Positions 12,601-21,480 of a stretch of DNA of 64,000 nt are shown here, piece by piece. Under the pieces are notes generated by a model. That model was given only the letters and a program-made list of their open reading frames with translations. It did not search any database and was not told the DNA's origin. Position 1 is the stretch's first letter, and every line of letters begins with the position of its first letter. Both the position numbers and the translations under genes were made by a program. The DNA comes from Serilophus lunatus (taxonomy: Eukaryota > Chordata > Aves > Passeriformes > Eurylaimidae). The stretch spans positions 699,285 through 763,284 of the forward strand of contig VXBA01004176.1 in the NCBI GenBank assembly GCA_013399895.1, written 5' to 3'.

Positions 12601-15293
12601 GATTACAATTTAGTCCACAATGGCCCAAAAGAAATAAGTCATGTTCACACAAGCAGACTTCTAAAATAAAATTAAAAACATGATAATGAAATGAATACAT
12701 CACTGACTTGGTTTGTTTTGGGGTTTTTTTCCTCCTGCTTTATGGTGAAATCCACAGCATCAAAATCTGCAACTGGCCCATAGAGAGGTTTTCTATACTA
12801 TTTCTGTCGCTTAGTATGATAATTTTACCAAAAAAAAAAAAGTTAAAATGCCATTCTGAATGAACACACGGAGCTCTGAATAAAAAGAGCCAATAATTTA
12901 CAGTAAGATGATAAGAGTGTAATATTGCTTTAATATAATGTATTAATGAAAATTGCCATTGTAAGATAGATAAGACCTAATAATATAAGTCTCATTGTGT
13001 TCTGTGAGTTGGAGGCTTTGGTAAGTTATATGTTTGTGCTGTGTGGCTGGTGTGAAGCCTGACACAAATTTGAAGACTTGCCGTTTCCAATGCCACCGGG
13101 GTTCTGATTTTATTTTCCCTGGAAAAACACAGGCAAGCACTTTCCTGCTCTGTCAGGTATTTCTGTTCTCCTCTGCCATCTCCTGCCAGCTGCAGAGTTT
13201 ATGAAAACATGTTTTCATTATTTTTAATGCCATTTAATACATTAATTTTCATCCCACTTCATACATAGAGCGAATTAGATTTTTAAAAACGTCTCTGTGG
13301 CTTTTTTTAGTCTCTATTCTTTAACATACTGGCATTTTTTAAATGGGCAATGGGGTGATACGGGCAGATTAATTTCTTGCCCTCATTTTTATGCCAGGGT
13401 ATCTCAGCATCGCTGTGTAGTGTTCCTGCCGCTTCTGTGAGCATCCTGTGTTTGCAACGATGAGGACTTGCACCCCTGTTTATTAAATGGAAGCTTGTTT
13501 ATCTGTGCTAATTGCCAGGAAGAAAACTAAACTACTTTCCCCTCTGTGGACCACTATTTATAGCCAGGAAGAGCAGCCCTGCACATATGCAGGGGGGTAT
13601 TTGTGTGAAGGAGGTGAGCGTGTGGTTACAGCAATCTCGTCTGCCATAAGTGAGGAAATTATCTTGCTGATACAAGAAGGCTGCATGAGCACACTGTGGG
13701 TTTTGAACCCAAAATGTGATTTCAGAGGTGGGGAGGGAGGAGGAACTTCTGAGCATATCCAGGAAAAAAAATAAAAAAAGATATTTTTAACAGTGCAGAC
13801 TTAGATATCAATATTTTGCTCGCTCTTTCAGAAAATATTTTTACAGAGTTACTGAAGACGCACAAAACTGCAGTTTGTTCTCCAAAAGGGTCACAGGCTG
13901 TTATGTGAGGAGGAAAGTAGATTTATCTCAGTCTCCTCTTCTCTGAGAAAATCAGTCTGGAAGATGATGATTTTTCTACACTACCCCACAGACCATTGTG
14001 AGTTTTGGTTCTGAAACGTCTAGAAAGTTTTTCTGTGCAAAACCCACTACCAGAAACCCTATCATTCCTCCATTTTGGAGGAAGCATGTTGTTTTAAAAT
14101 AATTTACTACTCAGTGTGTCTGTTCCGGCACGACAGAGAGTCGCCCTATCATGGTTGATGTGACAAGTAAGAAATATTTCTAATAAATCAAATTTGTTCT
14201 GGAAAGTTTATTTTTTTTTTTGAGATTATTTGTTCAGGAAGATTAGAGAGAGAACTTCGTGTCATAACAGACAGAGTTCTCCACTGTTCCAAATTATGTG
14301 TATTAAATAAGTATTACAAATACCCTGATGCTTAAAAGTATACAAATTTATATCTAAGAACTTCTTTTCCAACTCCTAGTACTTTTTATGGGCCCCATTT
14401 CTTACATCCCAAGTAATATTTACAGCTTTTAAATCTCAAACCCACACACCAATATTTACAAGTGTTGATTCAGAGATCGATATTTTCATGCATATCTTTG
14501 CACTAAAGGCAGCATGTTGAGGAAGGATAACACCACTTCATTTGTAATCTTATGGTACTTAGTGCCTTATTTTATGTGCTTTATAGCTTCAGAAATAAAA
14601 ATAAAAGTTTAAAAAAACCACACCACTGAAAATGAAGGAAAGAAATAGAAGGATGGAGGAATATCTTAAATAAGCTTAAGGAAGCACTTCCTTATTTTAT
14701 CAGGATTGAAAAGAGGCCTTGCTTATTTGGAATTATATATTTTACAGAGAAAGAAAACATTAAACATTTATAAAATACATTCTCTCTAGCAGGTGATGGC
14801 AGTGGGCTGGCCATCCCTTCTAAGGACAACTCTTGTCAGATGGCAATGAAGAGTTCACCTAAAAATGAACAGCACATTTCTAACCCTGTCCTCTCGTGGC
14901 TCCCTGTTCAGTTTAGTGGCTGCAATTAGCAATTAAACAAGAGAAACAAATGCCTGTATTTTGTTGCAAGAGGGTTAGTTTCATTTCTGACCTGGAAATG
15001 ACAGCACAAACACACCGGCAGCAAAAAATGATGTAACACCAGGAGGAAAACACACCACGGTAGCTGGGATGCTCAAATTATGCTACATTAATATGCACGA
15101 AAGAATTAAAAGAATTAATGGCCTTTAAGAAAGGGGAGGTTTGTTGGTTTGCTTTTTTTAAAATAAAGCCATGTAGTGTCATTGCTTATTCAATAACAGC
15201 CCACTTCTCCTCCAAAGCAGTACGCTGGGTTTGAAAAAAACACCCAACCCCACACGGCTGTAGAGAGAGCACATGTTACATCAGACACAGTAC
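6700..15293. other. Non-coding DNA 3' of the CNPY1 exon
   Basis: About 8.6 kb of AT-rich DNA with scattered A or T runs and no supported gene. I looked on the minus strand for the last CNPY1 exon, which should begin at a splice acceptor and encode a short tail with one cysteine and an ER-retention-like end (HTEL or HDEL type). I found only acceptor-like sites, for example near 12071, 12876 and 14613, whose downstream reading does not give that tail. The exon is either diverged, missed, or beyond the start of the window. Confidence 0.5.
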
Positions 15294-15390
15294 CTGATTT
15301 TTCACTGCACAGCTTGTCAGCTAGATAGTCTGCCTCTTGGGCGATAAGTGAGAATATTTCATCTTCATACTCCTCTATGATACTTTCCCA
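15294..15390 (-). CDS. CNPY1: CNPY1 (canopy FGF signalling regulator 1), one internal coding exon
   Basis: Canopy proteins are small saposin-like ER proteins; zebrafish Canopy1 promotes FGF receptor maturation and FGF signalling at the midbrain-hindbrain boundary. Read on the minus strand, this 97-base exon follows an acceptor with a pyrimidine-rich tract ending in 'ccttacag' (15391-15398) and is followed by a GT donor (15292-15293). It encodes 32 codons plus one base: it starts WESIIEEYEDEI, continues through SLIAQ and YLADKLCSEKS, and ends in phase 1. The EEYEDE and ADKLCS segments match the canopy family, and SLIAQ plus SEKS point to CNPY1 rather than CNPY2, as judged from memory of the family. 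The first residue is Trp where the family has a conserved Cys. Flanking coding exons were not found, so only this exon is annotated. Confidence 0.87.
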
Positions 15391-15398
15391 CTGTAAGG
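15391..15398 (-). promoter_or_regulatory. Splice acceptor of the CNPY1 exon
   Basis: On the minus strand the intron ends in a pyrimidine-rich run, roughly 'cctttttt-catccttacag', directly before the exon. This gives a strong AG acceptor and fixes the exon start at 15390. There is no alternative AG a few bases away that would restore a cysteine codon at the first position. The matching donor is the 'gtactg' beginning at 15293 on the same strand. Confidence 0.75.
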
Positions 15399-15427
15399 AT
15401 GAAAAAAGGAGGATACTCGTACTGTGC

Positions 15428-15474
15428 TTTTTTTTTTTTTTNNNNNNNNNNNNNNNNNNNTTTTTTTTTTTTTT
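15428..15474. other. Poly-T tract with a 19-base assembly gap (N)
   Basis: Fourteen T (15428-15441), nineteen N (15442-15460), then fourteen T (15461-15474). The gap lies in an intronic homopolymer, starting 52 bases upstream of the CNPY1 exon on that gene's strand, where it reads as poly-A. The true length is unknown. The N run probably marks low-quality or unresolved homopolymer sequence rather than a large missing piece. Confidence 0.95.
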
Positions 15475-15632
15475 AAAAGCTAGAAATAAGGGCAGCTACG
15501 AGGAGCCCTCAGCTCACTCTGCTCTCCCTGCCCTATGCAGCGTGGGGATGAATGGAGACTGCCTGGGTATCCATGCTACCAAATATTACCCAACTTCATG
15601 CCCAGCCTCACTGTTGTTTCAAAACCACATTC

Positions 15633-15711
15633 ATGGGTTGGGGAGGTGGCGGGGGGAAACCACTCCAAAAGACATTTCATTCGGTTAAGGACCCCCCCTT
15701 CCTCCCCCCCC
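15633..15711. repeat. G-rich stretch facing a C-rich stretch
   Basis: On the plus strand, G runs occur at about 15633-15655 (ggg, gggg, gg, gg, gggggg), followed about 35 bases later by C runs of seven (15692-15698) and eight (15704-15711). The first can form a quadruplex on the plus strand and the second on the minus strand, and the two could also pair with each other. It sits in the CNPY1 intron about 240-320 bases upstream of the exon. Confidence 0.6.
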
Positions 15712-16167
15712 TCCTGCCTATTTCAGCACACACTCACGGAGGAGGCACTCGAAATTTAAATAAAACAAGCCCATTTTGTAGTCTGATATTAGTGGTCATG
15801 ATGTGCAATAAATACAGCTCCCTGGCCTTTGCAGATGCAGCTCTGATTTCAGTAGAGATACAGCAGTTGACAGCAGTGAGCTGCTGAGACCCCCTCACCC
15901 CAGCATTTGGGGAGTTGCTGGGAATTCACCTCAATGTCACAAAATGGGTCTCTGTTCCCCTGGGATGCGTGGGTAAGTGCAGGTCCAAGGTGCTGCACGA
16001 CCCAGCCTGATGCTTGGCACCTTGTAGGAAGTCAGAGAGTATATTAGGAGGAAATGCCTGTGTCCAAAATCCAGCCTTCAAGCCATAAACAAGGGGAAGC
16101 CCTTTAACATGGGTGGAGAAAAACCATACTGGAATAAAATCTGCTTGGTGGAAGTCATGCTCAGTAT

Positions 16168-16168
<1 letters not shown>

Positions 16169-16216
<48 letters not shown>

Positions 16217-16220
16217 TGCG
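16169..16220. repeat. (CA)n microsatellite ending in CG/TG alternation
   Basis: An uninterrupted CA run of about 43 bases (16169-16211) passes directly into 'gtgcgtgcg' (16212-16220), keeping the purine-pyrimidine alternation. This makes about 52 bases of alternating sequence, the type that can adopt Z-DNA under negative supercoiling. Likely length-polymorphic. The cysteine-valine repeats in open frames here are translations of this tract. Confidence 0.97.
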
Positions 16221-16739
16221 CAAAAAAAGGCCCTTTGCTGTGCTTGACTAAAAAACTCAAAGCAATACCTGCCAGGACACGCAATAACCACGAGCTGGCA
16301 GTGGCTGAGGCAGAGCTGTGCCTGTGCTCCTCTCTGGCTCATTGGCCTGCTTCTTTCAAGTTCTTAACTGCTCAAAAGGCCACGGCCAGCACAACCCCTT
16401 GGCATTTTGAGGGGGTCTTGCTTTCTTTTTTTTCTTCATACTTTCCACAAGAGTTAAACAATTAAGGAAAATATCCCCAAGGCATTAAAAAAACCCCCAA
16501 CAAACAAAACAAAGAGCAAAATACATATTTGAAGAAGGCACTGCCACAAGGCCAGGCAGAGCATCTCGGTGTTTTTAGCAGAATTAGCTGAGAAAAACCC
16601 ATCCATACGTCACAAGGCCTAAGGAAAAAAAAAAGAGATGACATCCCTCCCCTCCTCCCCTAATTTGTCCATAAATATTTGAAACTCCAGTTAGCAATCT
16701 GGATTTTAGCCACTAGTACAATTCCCTTATTTCCCGCAC

Positions 16740-16782
16740 ATAAATCAGCAGAGGTATTTTTTTCTGGGAAATGCTGATTTAT
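16740..16782. repeat. Perfect 11-bp inverted repeat
   Basis: ataaatcagca at 16740-16750 and its exact reverse complement tgctgatttat at 16772-16782 are separated by 21 bases. The arms could form a short hairpin or serve as a spaced pair of binding sites for one factor. No downstream T run or gene end suggests a terminator role. Confidence 0.8.
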
Positions 16783-17965
16783 ATTTAATCACTTAGAAAA
16801 TAAAATCCACGAGTAAAATGTAGTTTTGAACTCTCGAAGTTTAGGAAATTTGTAACATACAAAGCATCTGGTCTAATCCATGGGCTACTTCTGCAAGTGG
16901 CATGCCTTTTGTAAATGCTTTATTCATATTTATGAAGCCCTAAATAGATCCAAATACATTTCTAAATAACATTATAAAGCATTTGACAAAATGCAGTGTT
17001 ATCATCAAATACTCAGCCAGTTTCTGGGAGGAACCAGTATGAAGTAAGTTAAAATATGGCAAGAATCTTAAAACAAGGCACGATCTGCATGAATTTCCTA
17101 GTGACGAGAAAGTGTGGGCATATTGGCACAGCTTTGGCTGGAAAATAAAAGGTTACTCATTTGTTATGTTGGCCTGCACTAAATTTCAAAGGTTTGTAAG
17201 CATCAGATTAAACACTGATTTTTTTTATAGTCTGCATAGATCTTTCTCCCCTTGCCTAGGAGCAAATCTATCCCATCTCCTTTCCTGTTCCAACAACTCT
17301 GTTAAGTTGCTCTCTGGCTTTGCTAAAGGAACCTCATGGAAGAAAAGATTGATTTTGCGTATTGCACCACCAAAACCCCCATACTTCACACAGACCACGG
17401 CTACTTCGATCGCAGAAAGAGAAAAAAGAGCATCCCTCTCGCTATGTAGAACCGTTGACACATTACATTACACACGTAATTACAAACGTCAGCTCCAGCT
17501 AAGGTGGCCCTGGAGAACCTGCTCGGACCCTCCTGGCTCACACCCACCGCGCCCCTCGAGCCCCTCTCCCTCCTCCAAAGCAGCCTCCCAGTTTGGAACC
17601 TCCCGGCAGCCCGAAGGCACCGCGGCGAAGGGAGACGGCCGGCGGCGGTGGATGTTTCGGGCCATGAAAGCCCTTGGCGCTCCAGCCACTTGTTTCTCTG
17701 GTTGAAGCGGAGTTTGCAAAAGTCCCGGGCTCTCAGTTGTTGCTCTGTCTTTTAGCCGCTGCTCGCCAGCTCAGATGCAGCTGTTTAATACCTCCCAGGG
17801 GTTTTGTGCAGAAAATAATAGCTTACAAAACCTAGCTTCTCCCAGGTTCTACTATTTCAGCTTTATTTCCGAACAGCTGGTCCGTGTCTTTGTCCATCCC
17901 CTTCCCTCCCGGCCGCGGCGAGAATTCAGCAGGAAAACCTCTGTCCACTACCTACGCCCTGAGAG

Positions 17966-17984
17966 CCACCACCGCTGGTGGTGG
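17966..17984. repeat. Short GC-rich hairpin in the CpG island
   Basis: ccaccacc (17966-17973), a three-base loop gct, and ggtggtgg (17977-17984) form a perfect 8-bp inverted repeat. It would fold as a stable stem in RNA from either strand, and lies in the middle of the CpG island. Confidence 0.8.
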
Positions 17985-18167
17985 GGGTCAAAGAGCAACC
18001 CTCGCCCTTGGAAACGGGGACAAAAAAACCCCCCCAAACTTCGCGCCCCGTCTAGACAGGTCAAGGTGCAGGATGCTCTTCTCCCTGTTGCGTCTTCCGG
18101 AAAGGGGCGTGAACGGGAGCCAAGTGCACAGCAAACACCCGCGCCGCATCCCTGCCCCTTTAGAAGA

Positions 18168-18217
18168 CTTCTTCTCTTTTTTTTTTTTTTTTTTCGCTTC
18201 TTCTTCTTTTTCTCTCC
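18168..18217. repeat. Polypyrimidine mirror-like tract
   Basis: Fifty bases of pyrimidine on the plus strand interrupted by a single G at 18196: 'cttcttctc', then eighteen T, then 'cgcttcttcttc' and more T/C. The two TTC-rich flanks are roughly mirror images around the T run, a configuration that can form triplex (H-DNA). It marks the end of the CpG-dense region. Confidence 0.85.
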
Positions 18218-18310
18218 ACCCTCTGCTGATCAAAGTAGGAAGTTTTCATGACAACCATAGTCAAAGGGCCTGCATCGCAAATGAACTCGATTTCGGCGAT
18301 GTTGATATAT

Positions 18311-18603
18311 CCCGGCTCCATTGTCTCTTTTCAGACACAGTATGAACCCTTCCGGTCTCAATGATTACATTACAGAAGGACTTTCACATGTGGGCTTCAT
18401 TTGCACAAAGGGGTTGCCTTGCTTCACCACCATCTGGCCACAAATCAGATAAATAAAGGCAGGAGAATTAAAATTAAAGCTTAGAGGTTTTTTTTACTCT
18501 CTCTCCCCCTTCGTCTTCTTCTTGCACCAGGGTCCATTATGAAATCCCTCCCTCCCCCAGTCACATAAGGATAGGGAGTCTACTTTTTATGAAACCTAGG
18601 AAG
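18311..18603. other. Non-coding DNA beside the CpG island
   Basis: About 300 bases with falling CpG density, no supported reading frame and a short pyrimidine-rich patch near 18500. Nothing else recognised. Confidence 0.5.
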
Positions 18604-18704
18604 GGCAAAAAAGTGCCTAAAGAAAACAGGCAGGAAAAAAAAAAAAAAGTCTGAGGAAAGCAAAAAAGTGCCTGGATATGAAAAAAGGAAAAAAAAAAAA
18701 AAGA
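18604..18704. repeat. Imperfect tandem duplication (~55 bp) with A14 tracts
   Basis: The word 'gcaaaaaagtgcct' occurs at 18604-18617 and again at 18660-18673. Each copy is followed by a divergent spacer and then 'gg' plus fourteen A (18635-18648 and 18689-18702). This is a two-copy local duplication whose spacers have diverged while the A tracts have equal length. No gene overlaps it. Confidence 0.85.
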
Positions 18705-21230
18705 CAACAGCCTTTCACACCCAGCCCTGTTTGTAGGGGAGCATAACTTATTTTACAGTAAAGACAGTTTTATGCAAAAACATAATTTGCCATTAAAATT
18801 CCACGTCATCCACTGGGATGCGAATACTATTTTTTTTCCAGGAAAACATAATGTCTTGCAAACTGAAAAAAAAAAAAATGCTGGTGGCAGCAGAAGGTGG
18901 TGGCAGAAGCGGTGTTTGAAACTTGTGCTCCAAACTCTGCTGCTTCTTCCTCTTGCAGGGATAGAGATTGCAGAGGCTCCGATAGCTCAGATACAGAGCA
19001 AACACTTTCTGCCAAAAAAACCCCAAGAAATACGGGGCAATTTCTGAAGGTAGAAAATAAAAAAACCTGTGCAAGTGGGAGGAAGGTTTTAGAGCCCTTA
19101 CAGCAGAAGATGAGATCCAACCTCACAATCTAATTTCAGCCCTGGCATCACTTCTATTGAGGTCAGTGTTGCTTCGCGAGGGATTTTCTTTTTTTCCAAT
19201 CTGACTGCTATGACAACAAATTGCACTAAATTTCATCCCCGCCTTCCAAGCTACATCCAGGACAGTAACTTAAGTTAGTTGATGAGGAAAGCCACTTTTC
19301 ATGGTTGTGTTTCTTTTCACATAGAGAGATTCAGTGCCATCAGCAGAAGGGTTTTACTCTGCAAATTCTGGTTAAAACTAATTTTTTCATGTCTCTACTA
19401 CAACCAATATTCGGGTGTGTTGTCATATCCCCTGTAGCCCTCTCCTGTAGGTTCCTGGTCTGGAATGGGAGTGTGGCTGAACCAAAGCCCATGGATGCTG
19501 CAGGGTACCCTACAAAAACATAGGGTACTCACATCTCCTGAACATTATCATGTGCAGCATAACCAAGGGCACACCCTGGAGAAAATGTGTTCAACAGCTG
19601 AAAAAAAGAATGAACACCCAAAATTCATGTGATGATCCCCACAAATTTACAAAAAGGATTTTGATGACTATTTTTTCTTTTTCATGCACAAATAAGCTTT
19701 TTAACATGGCACCTATGTGATGTGGCTCAGGATTGTATTTAGCATCAAATTTATATTTGGGTTGTAATTCTTGAAAACATAATTAGAAGTATTTGAGAGA
19801 TAAAATATACAGAGAGATTATTAATAAAAATACAAGACTTCAACTTGCCAACAGTTGATTTACTCATTTTTTTTTGTTTCTATCTAATAAATTATATATT
19901 GGATGCATAATGTCTGCATAACTTTGTTTTCCCTCATTTGGTTGGAGTCAGATTCACCTTTTGAGAAGGAGCTATCATTATATGAGCATGTTTTTTGTAA
20001 ACCCATGAATGCAGAAGTTGCAAGACAATCTATTAATTTCTACTGTCTATTTTTTTGGGTTTTACCAAGGGATATTTTTTCAGAAACAAATGTAACTTGA
20101 ATTTTAGCACAGTGGTTTTTGGCTGAGCTGTGCTCTGCCCAGTGCACAGGGCTCTAGGCAGTTGAGAGTGCTCTTTCTGAAAGTGTTTTAATAGTAAGAG
20201 AGGAATAAGTATTTGGACAAGTGGTGGAAAACTAAAGCCTTTCTTTCTATACTGTGAAGATTTTGAATAGTACTTGTCAATAAAGCAACTCCTATTGTAA
20301 TTGTACCGGAGACATGGGCCTCCACCCCGAAAAAGCTGTCTCAGAGATACTAACCTCATTAAAATATGAATGAAAAGGCAGCCATCATTGTAATGGGAGA
20401 AAACCATTTACTCAGCAACAAACTTTATCTTCTATCTTGTGTAAAAATATAAATATGATATCCAGCAGAATTTTTATTACATTTGATGAAGAGGTTGATG
20501 AAGATATGATTTTTTATTTTAAGTTTTCAAGTAAGTCACAAAATTTGCTCCTTCCCTTCCTGCTTTTTCTACCGAGCATTCCAAAATTGGAAGCACCTTC
20601 AAATCATTTGAAATCTTTAAAAAGGAAAAAAAAAAAAAAGAAGAAGAAGAGGGTTTTGTTTCTTTGGGGCTTTTTTTTTTTTTTTTTTGGAAGGGTAGTT
20701 TTAAATTTATGTTTTCAGAATATCTCATCCAATTTCAAAAGAAAACAAGAGCATTCATTACAGGCTACTGTGACAACACCTTAATAAGAGTCAATTATAG
20801 GGTGCTCAAATGCCTGTTCATTACTATGTCTCTGTTAATCTAGTCCTAAATTTCTTGCTTGATAGATACCACAACCAGCCAAGAATACAATTGCATTACA
20901 AAGTGCAATGAAAAATATACAAAATATAACTGCAGGAAGTAGGCAGTTTGAAAATAACCGAGCTGTCAATCAAACATTTGTCAAAATAATTAGACCTATC
21001 TGGTAATTTTTTTTATAAAATGTGGACTGACTGAGAATGGATAATATGGGAAGGTTTAGGTTTAAAGAGGAATTGTTTCAAGGACTTGGAAATAAGTATT
21101 TTAAAATGTTTCGTGTAGTTTAATCATTATCTTTTCATCCACAAAAGTGTTCAAATCATTTTTGATATTAGTTAAAAGTCAATATTTAGAAGTGAAAATT
21201 CAAACCTCCTTTGCTCTAGGCTAAAACAGG
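18705..21230. other. Non-coding DNA with homopolymer tracts
   Basis: No exon recognised. A few short open frames lie between A and T runs and are not supported. Within it, 20626-20650 is A-rich (thirteen A, then GAA repeats and ggg) and 20671-20688 is a run of about eighteen T, so the two can pair as a long A:T stem. Confidence 0.5.
20612..20690. repeat. Opposed A-rich and T-rich tracts
   Basis: Plus strand: 'aaaaagg', thirteen A, 'gaagaagaagaggg', then a short spacer and about eighteen consecutive T. An RNA or single strand from this place could fold the A tract on the T tract. Most likely independent homopolymer growth rather than a functional element. Confidence 0.7.
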
Positions 21231-21254
21231 AGCAACATGAATGCTGAGCTACTC

Positions 21255-21480
21255 TAAAGGCTGATGGGATATATAATTAGCTATTATGTTAATTGAATCC
21301 ACTGTGAGTTTGTTGTATGAGATTTCTTCATATAATATGCAAATAGCTTCGAAGGTTTAGTTTTATTAGACAATATAATTAGAAATCTTCTAAAGGATTG
21401 AATTCTAATGAGGCATAATTGAGCTTTGTAAAATATCTGTTTGCCGGGTGAGAAGACCACCTGGGCTTAATCAATACTGG
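21255..21480. promoter_or_regulatory. Candidate enhancer: homeodomain and POU site cluster
   Basis: An AT-rich block with a high density of developmental binding words: TAATTAG at 21274-21280 and 21376-21382, TTAATTG at 21289-21295, a perfect POU octamer ATGCAAAT at 21337-21344, 'ctaatgag' and 'cataattgag' near 21405-21422, and 'cttaatcaa' near 21468. No reading frame of note. Such composition is typical of deeply conserved non-coding elements around homeobox and SHH-region genes. Conservation itself could not be measured, so this is a motif-based suggestion. Confidence 0.4.

Larger units (their letters stand above)
15475..17480. other. CNPY1 intron or upstream non-coding DNA
   Basis: No exon was recognised on either strand. 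The stretch contains the G-rich/C-rich pair, the CA repeat and an inverted repeat listed separately. From about 16660 to 17100 it becomes AT-rich, with TTTAAT and AAATCA words typical of non-coding regulatory DNA. On the CNPY1 strand it lies between the exon and the CpG island, so it is intron if the island or anything further upstream is the promoter. Confidence 0.5.
17490..18310. promoter_or_regulatory. Orphan CpG island (candidate promoter)
   Basis: CpG is scarce across the window but abundant here: roughly forty CpG in the densest 700 bases, with words such as 'gccggcggcggtgg' and 'cggccgcggcgag', and high G+C compared with the flanks. The island starts about 2.1 kb upstream of the CNPY1 exon on that gene's strand, so it could be a CNPY1 promoter or first exon, an intragenic island, or a Polycomb-type regulatory element of a developmental locus. 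No TATA box or clear first exon was identified. Long open frames on both strands (for example 17112-17705 plus) follow from the low stop-codon frequency in GC-rich DNA and show no domain. Confidence 0.6.

Noticed and set aside
12876..12900. Minus-strand acceptor 'ctttttattcag' as start of the last CNPY1 exon
   Set aside because: In phase it reads E-L-R-V, lacking the expected cysteine and C-terminal retention signal.
14605..14630. Minus-strand acceptor 'ttcattttcag' as start of the last CNPY1 exon
   Set aside because: In phase the reading ends at a stop after five residues, none resembling the family.
15926..16465. Open frames on both strands with Cys-Val or Thr-His repeats
   Set aside because: They are translations of the CA microsatellite and its flanks.
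17112..17705. 197-codon plus-strand open frame, the longest in the window
   Set aside because: It runs into the CpG island, where stop codons are rare. The protein is low in complexity at its end (Pro/Ser/Arg-rich), has no domain, and overlapping frames on both strands are equally open.
20437..20545. Plus-strand acidic frame (DEEVDEDMI) followed by 'gtaagt' as a possible exon
   Set aside because: A good donor but no clear acceptor, low complexity and no family match.
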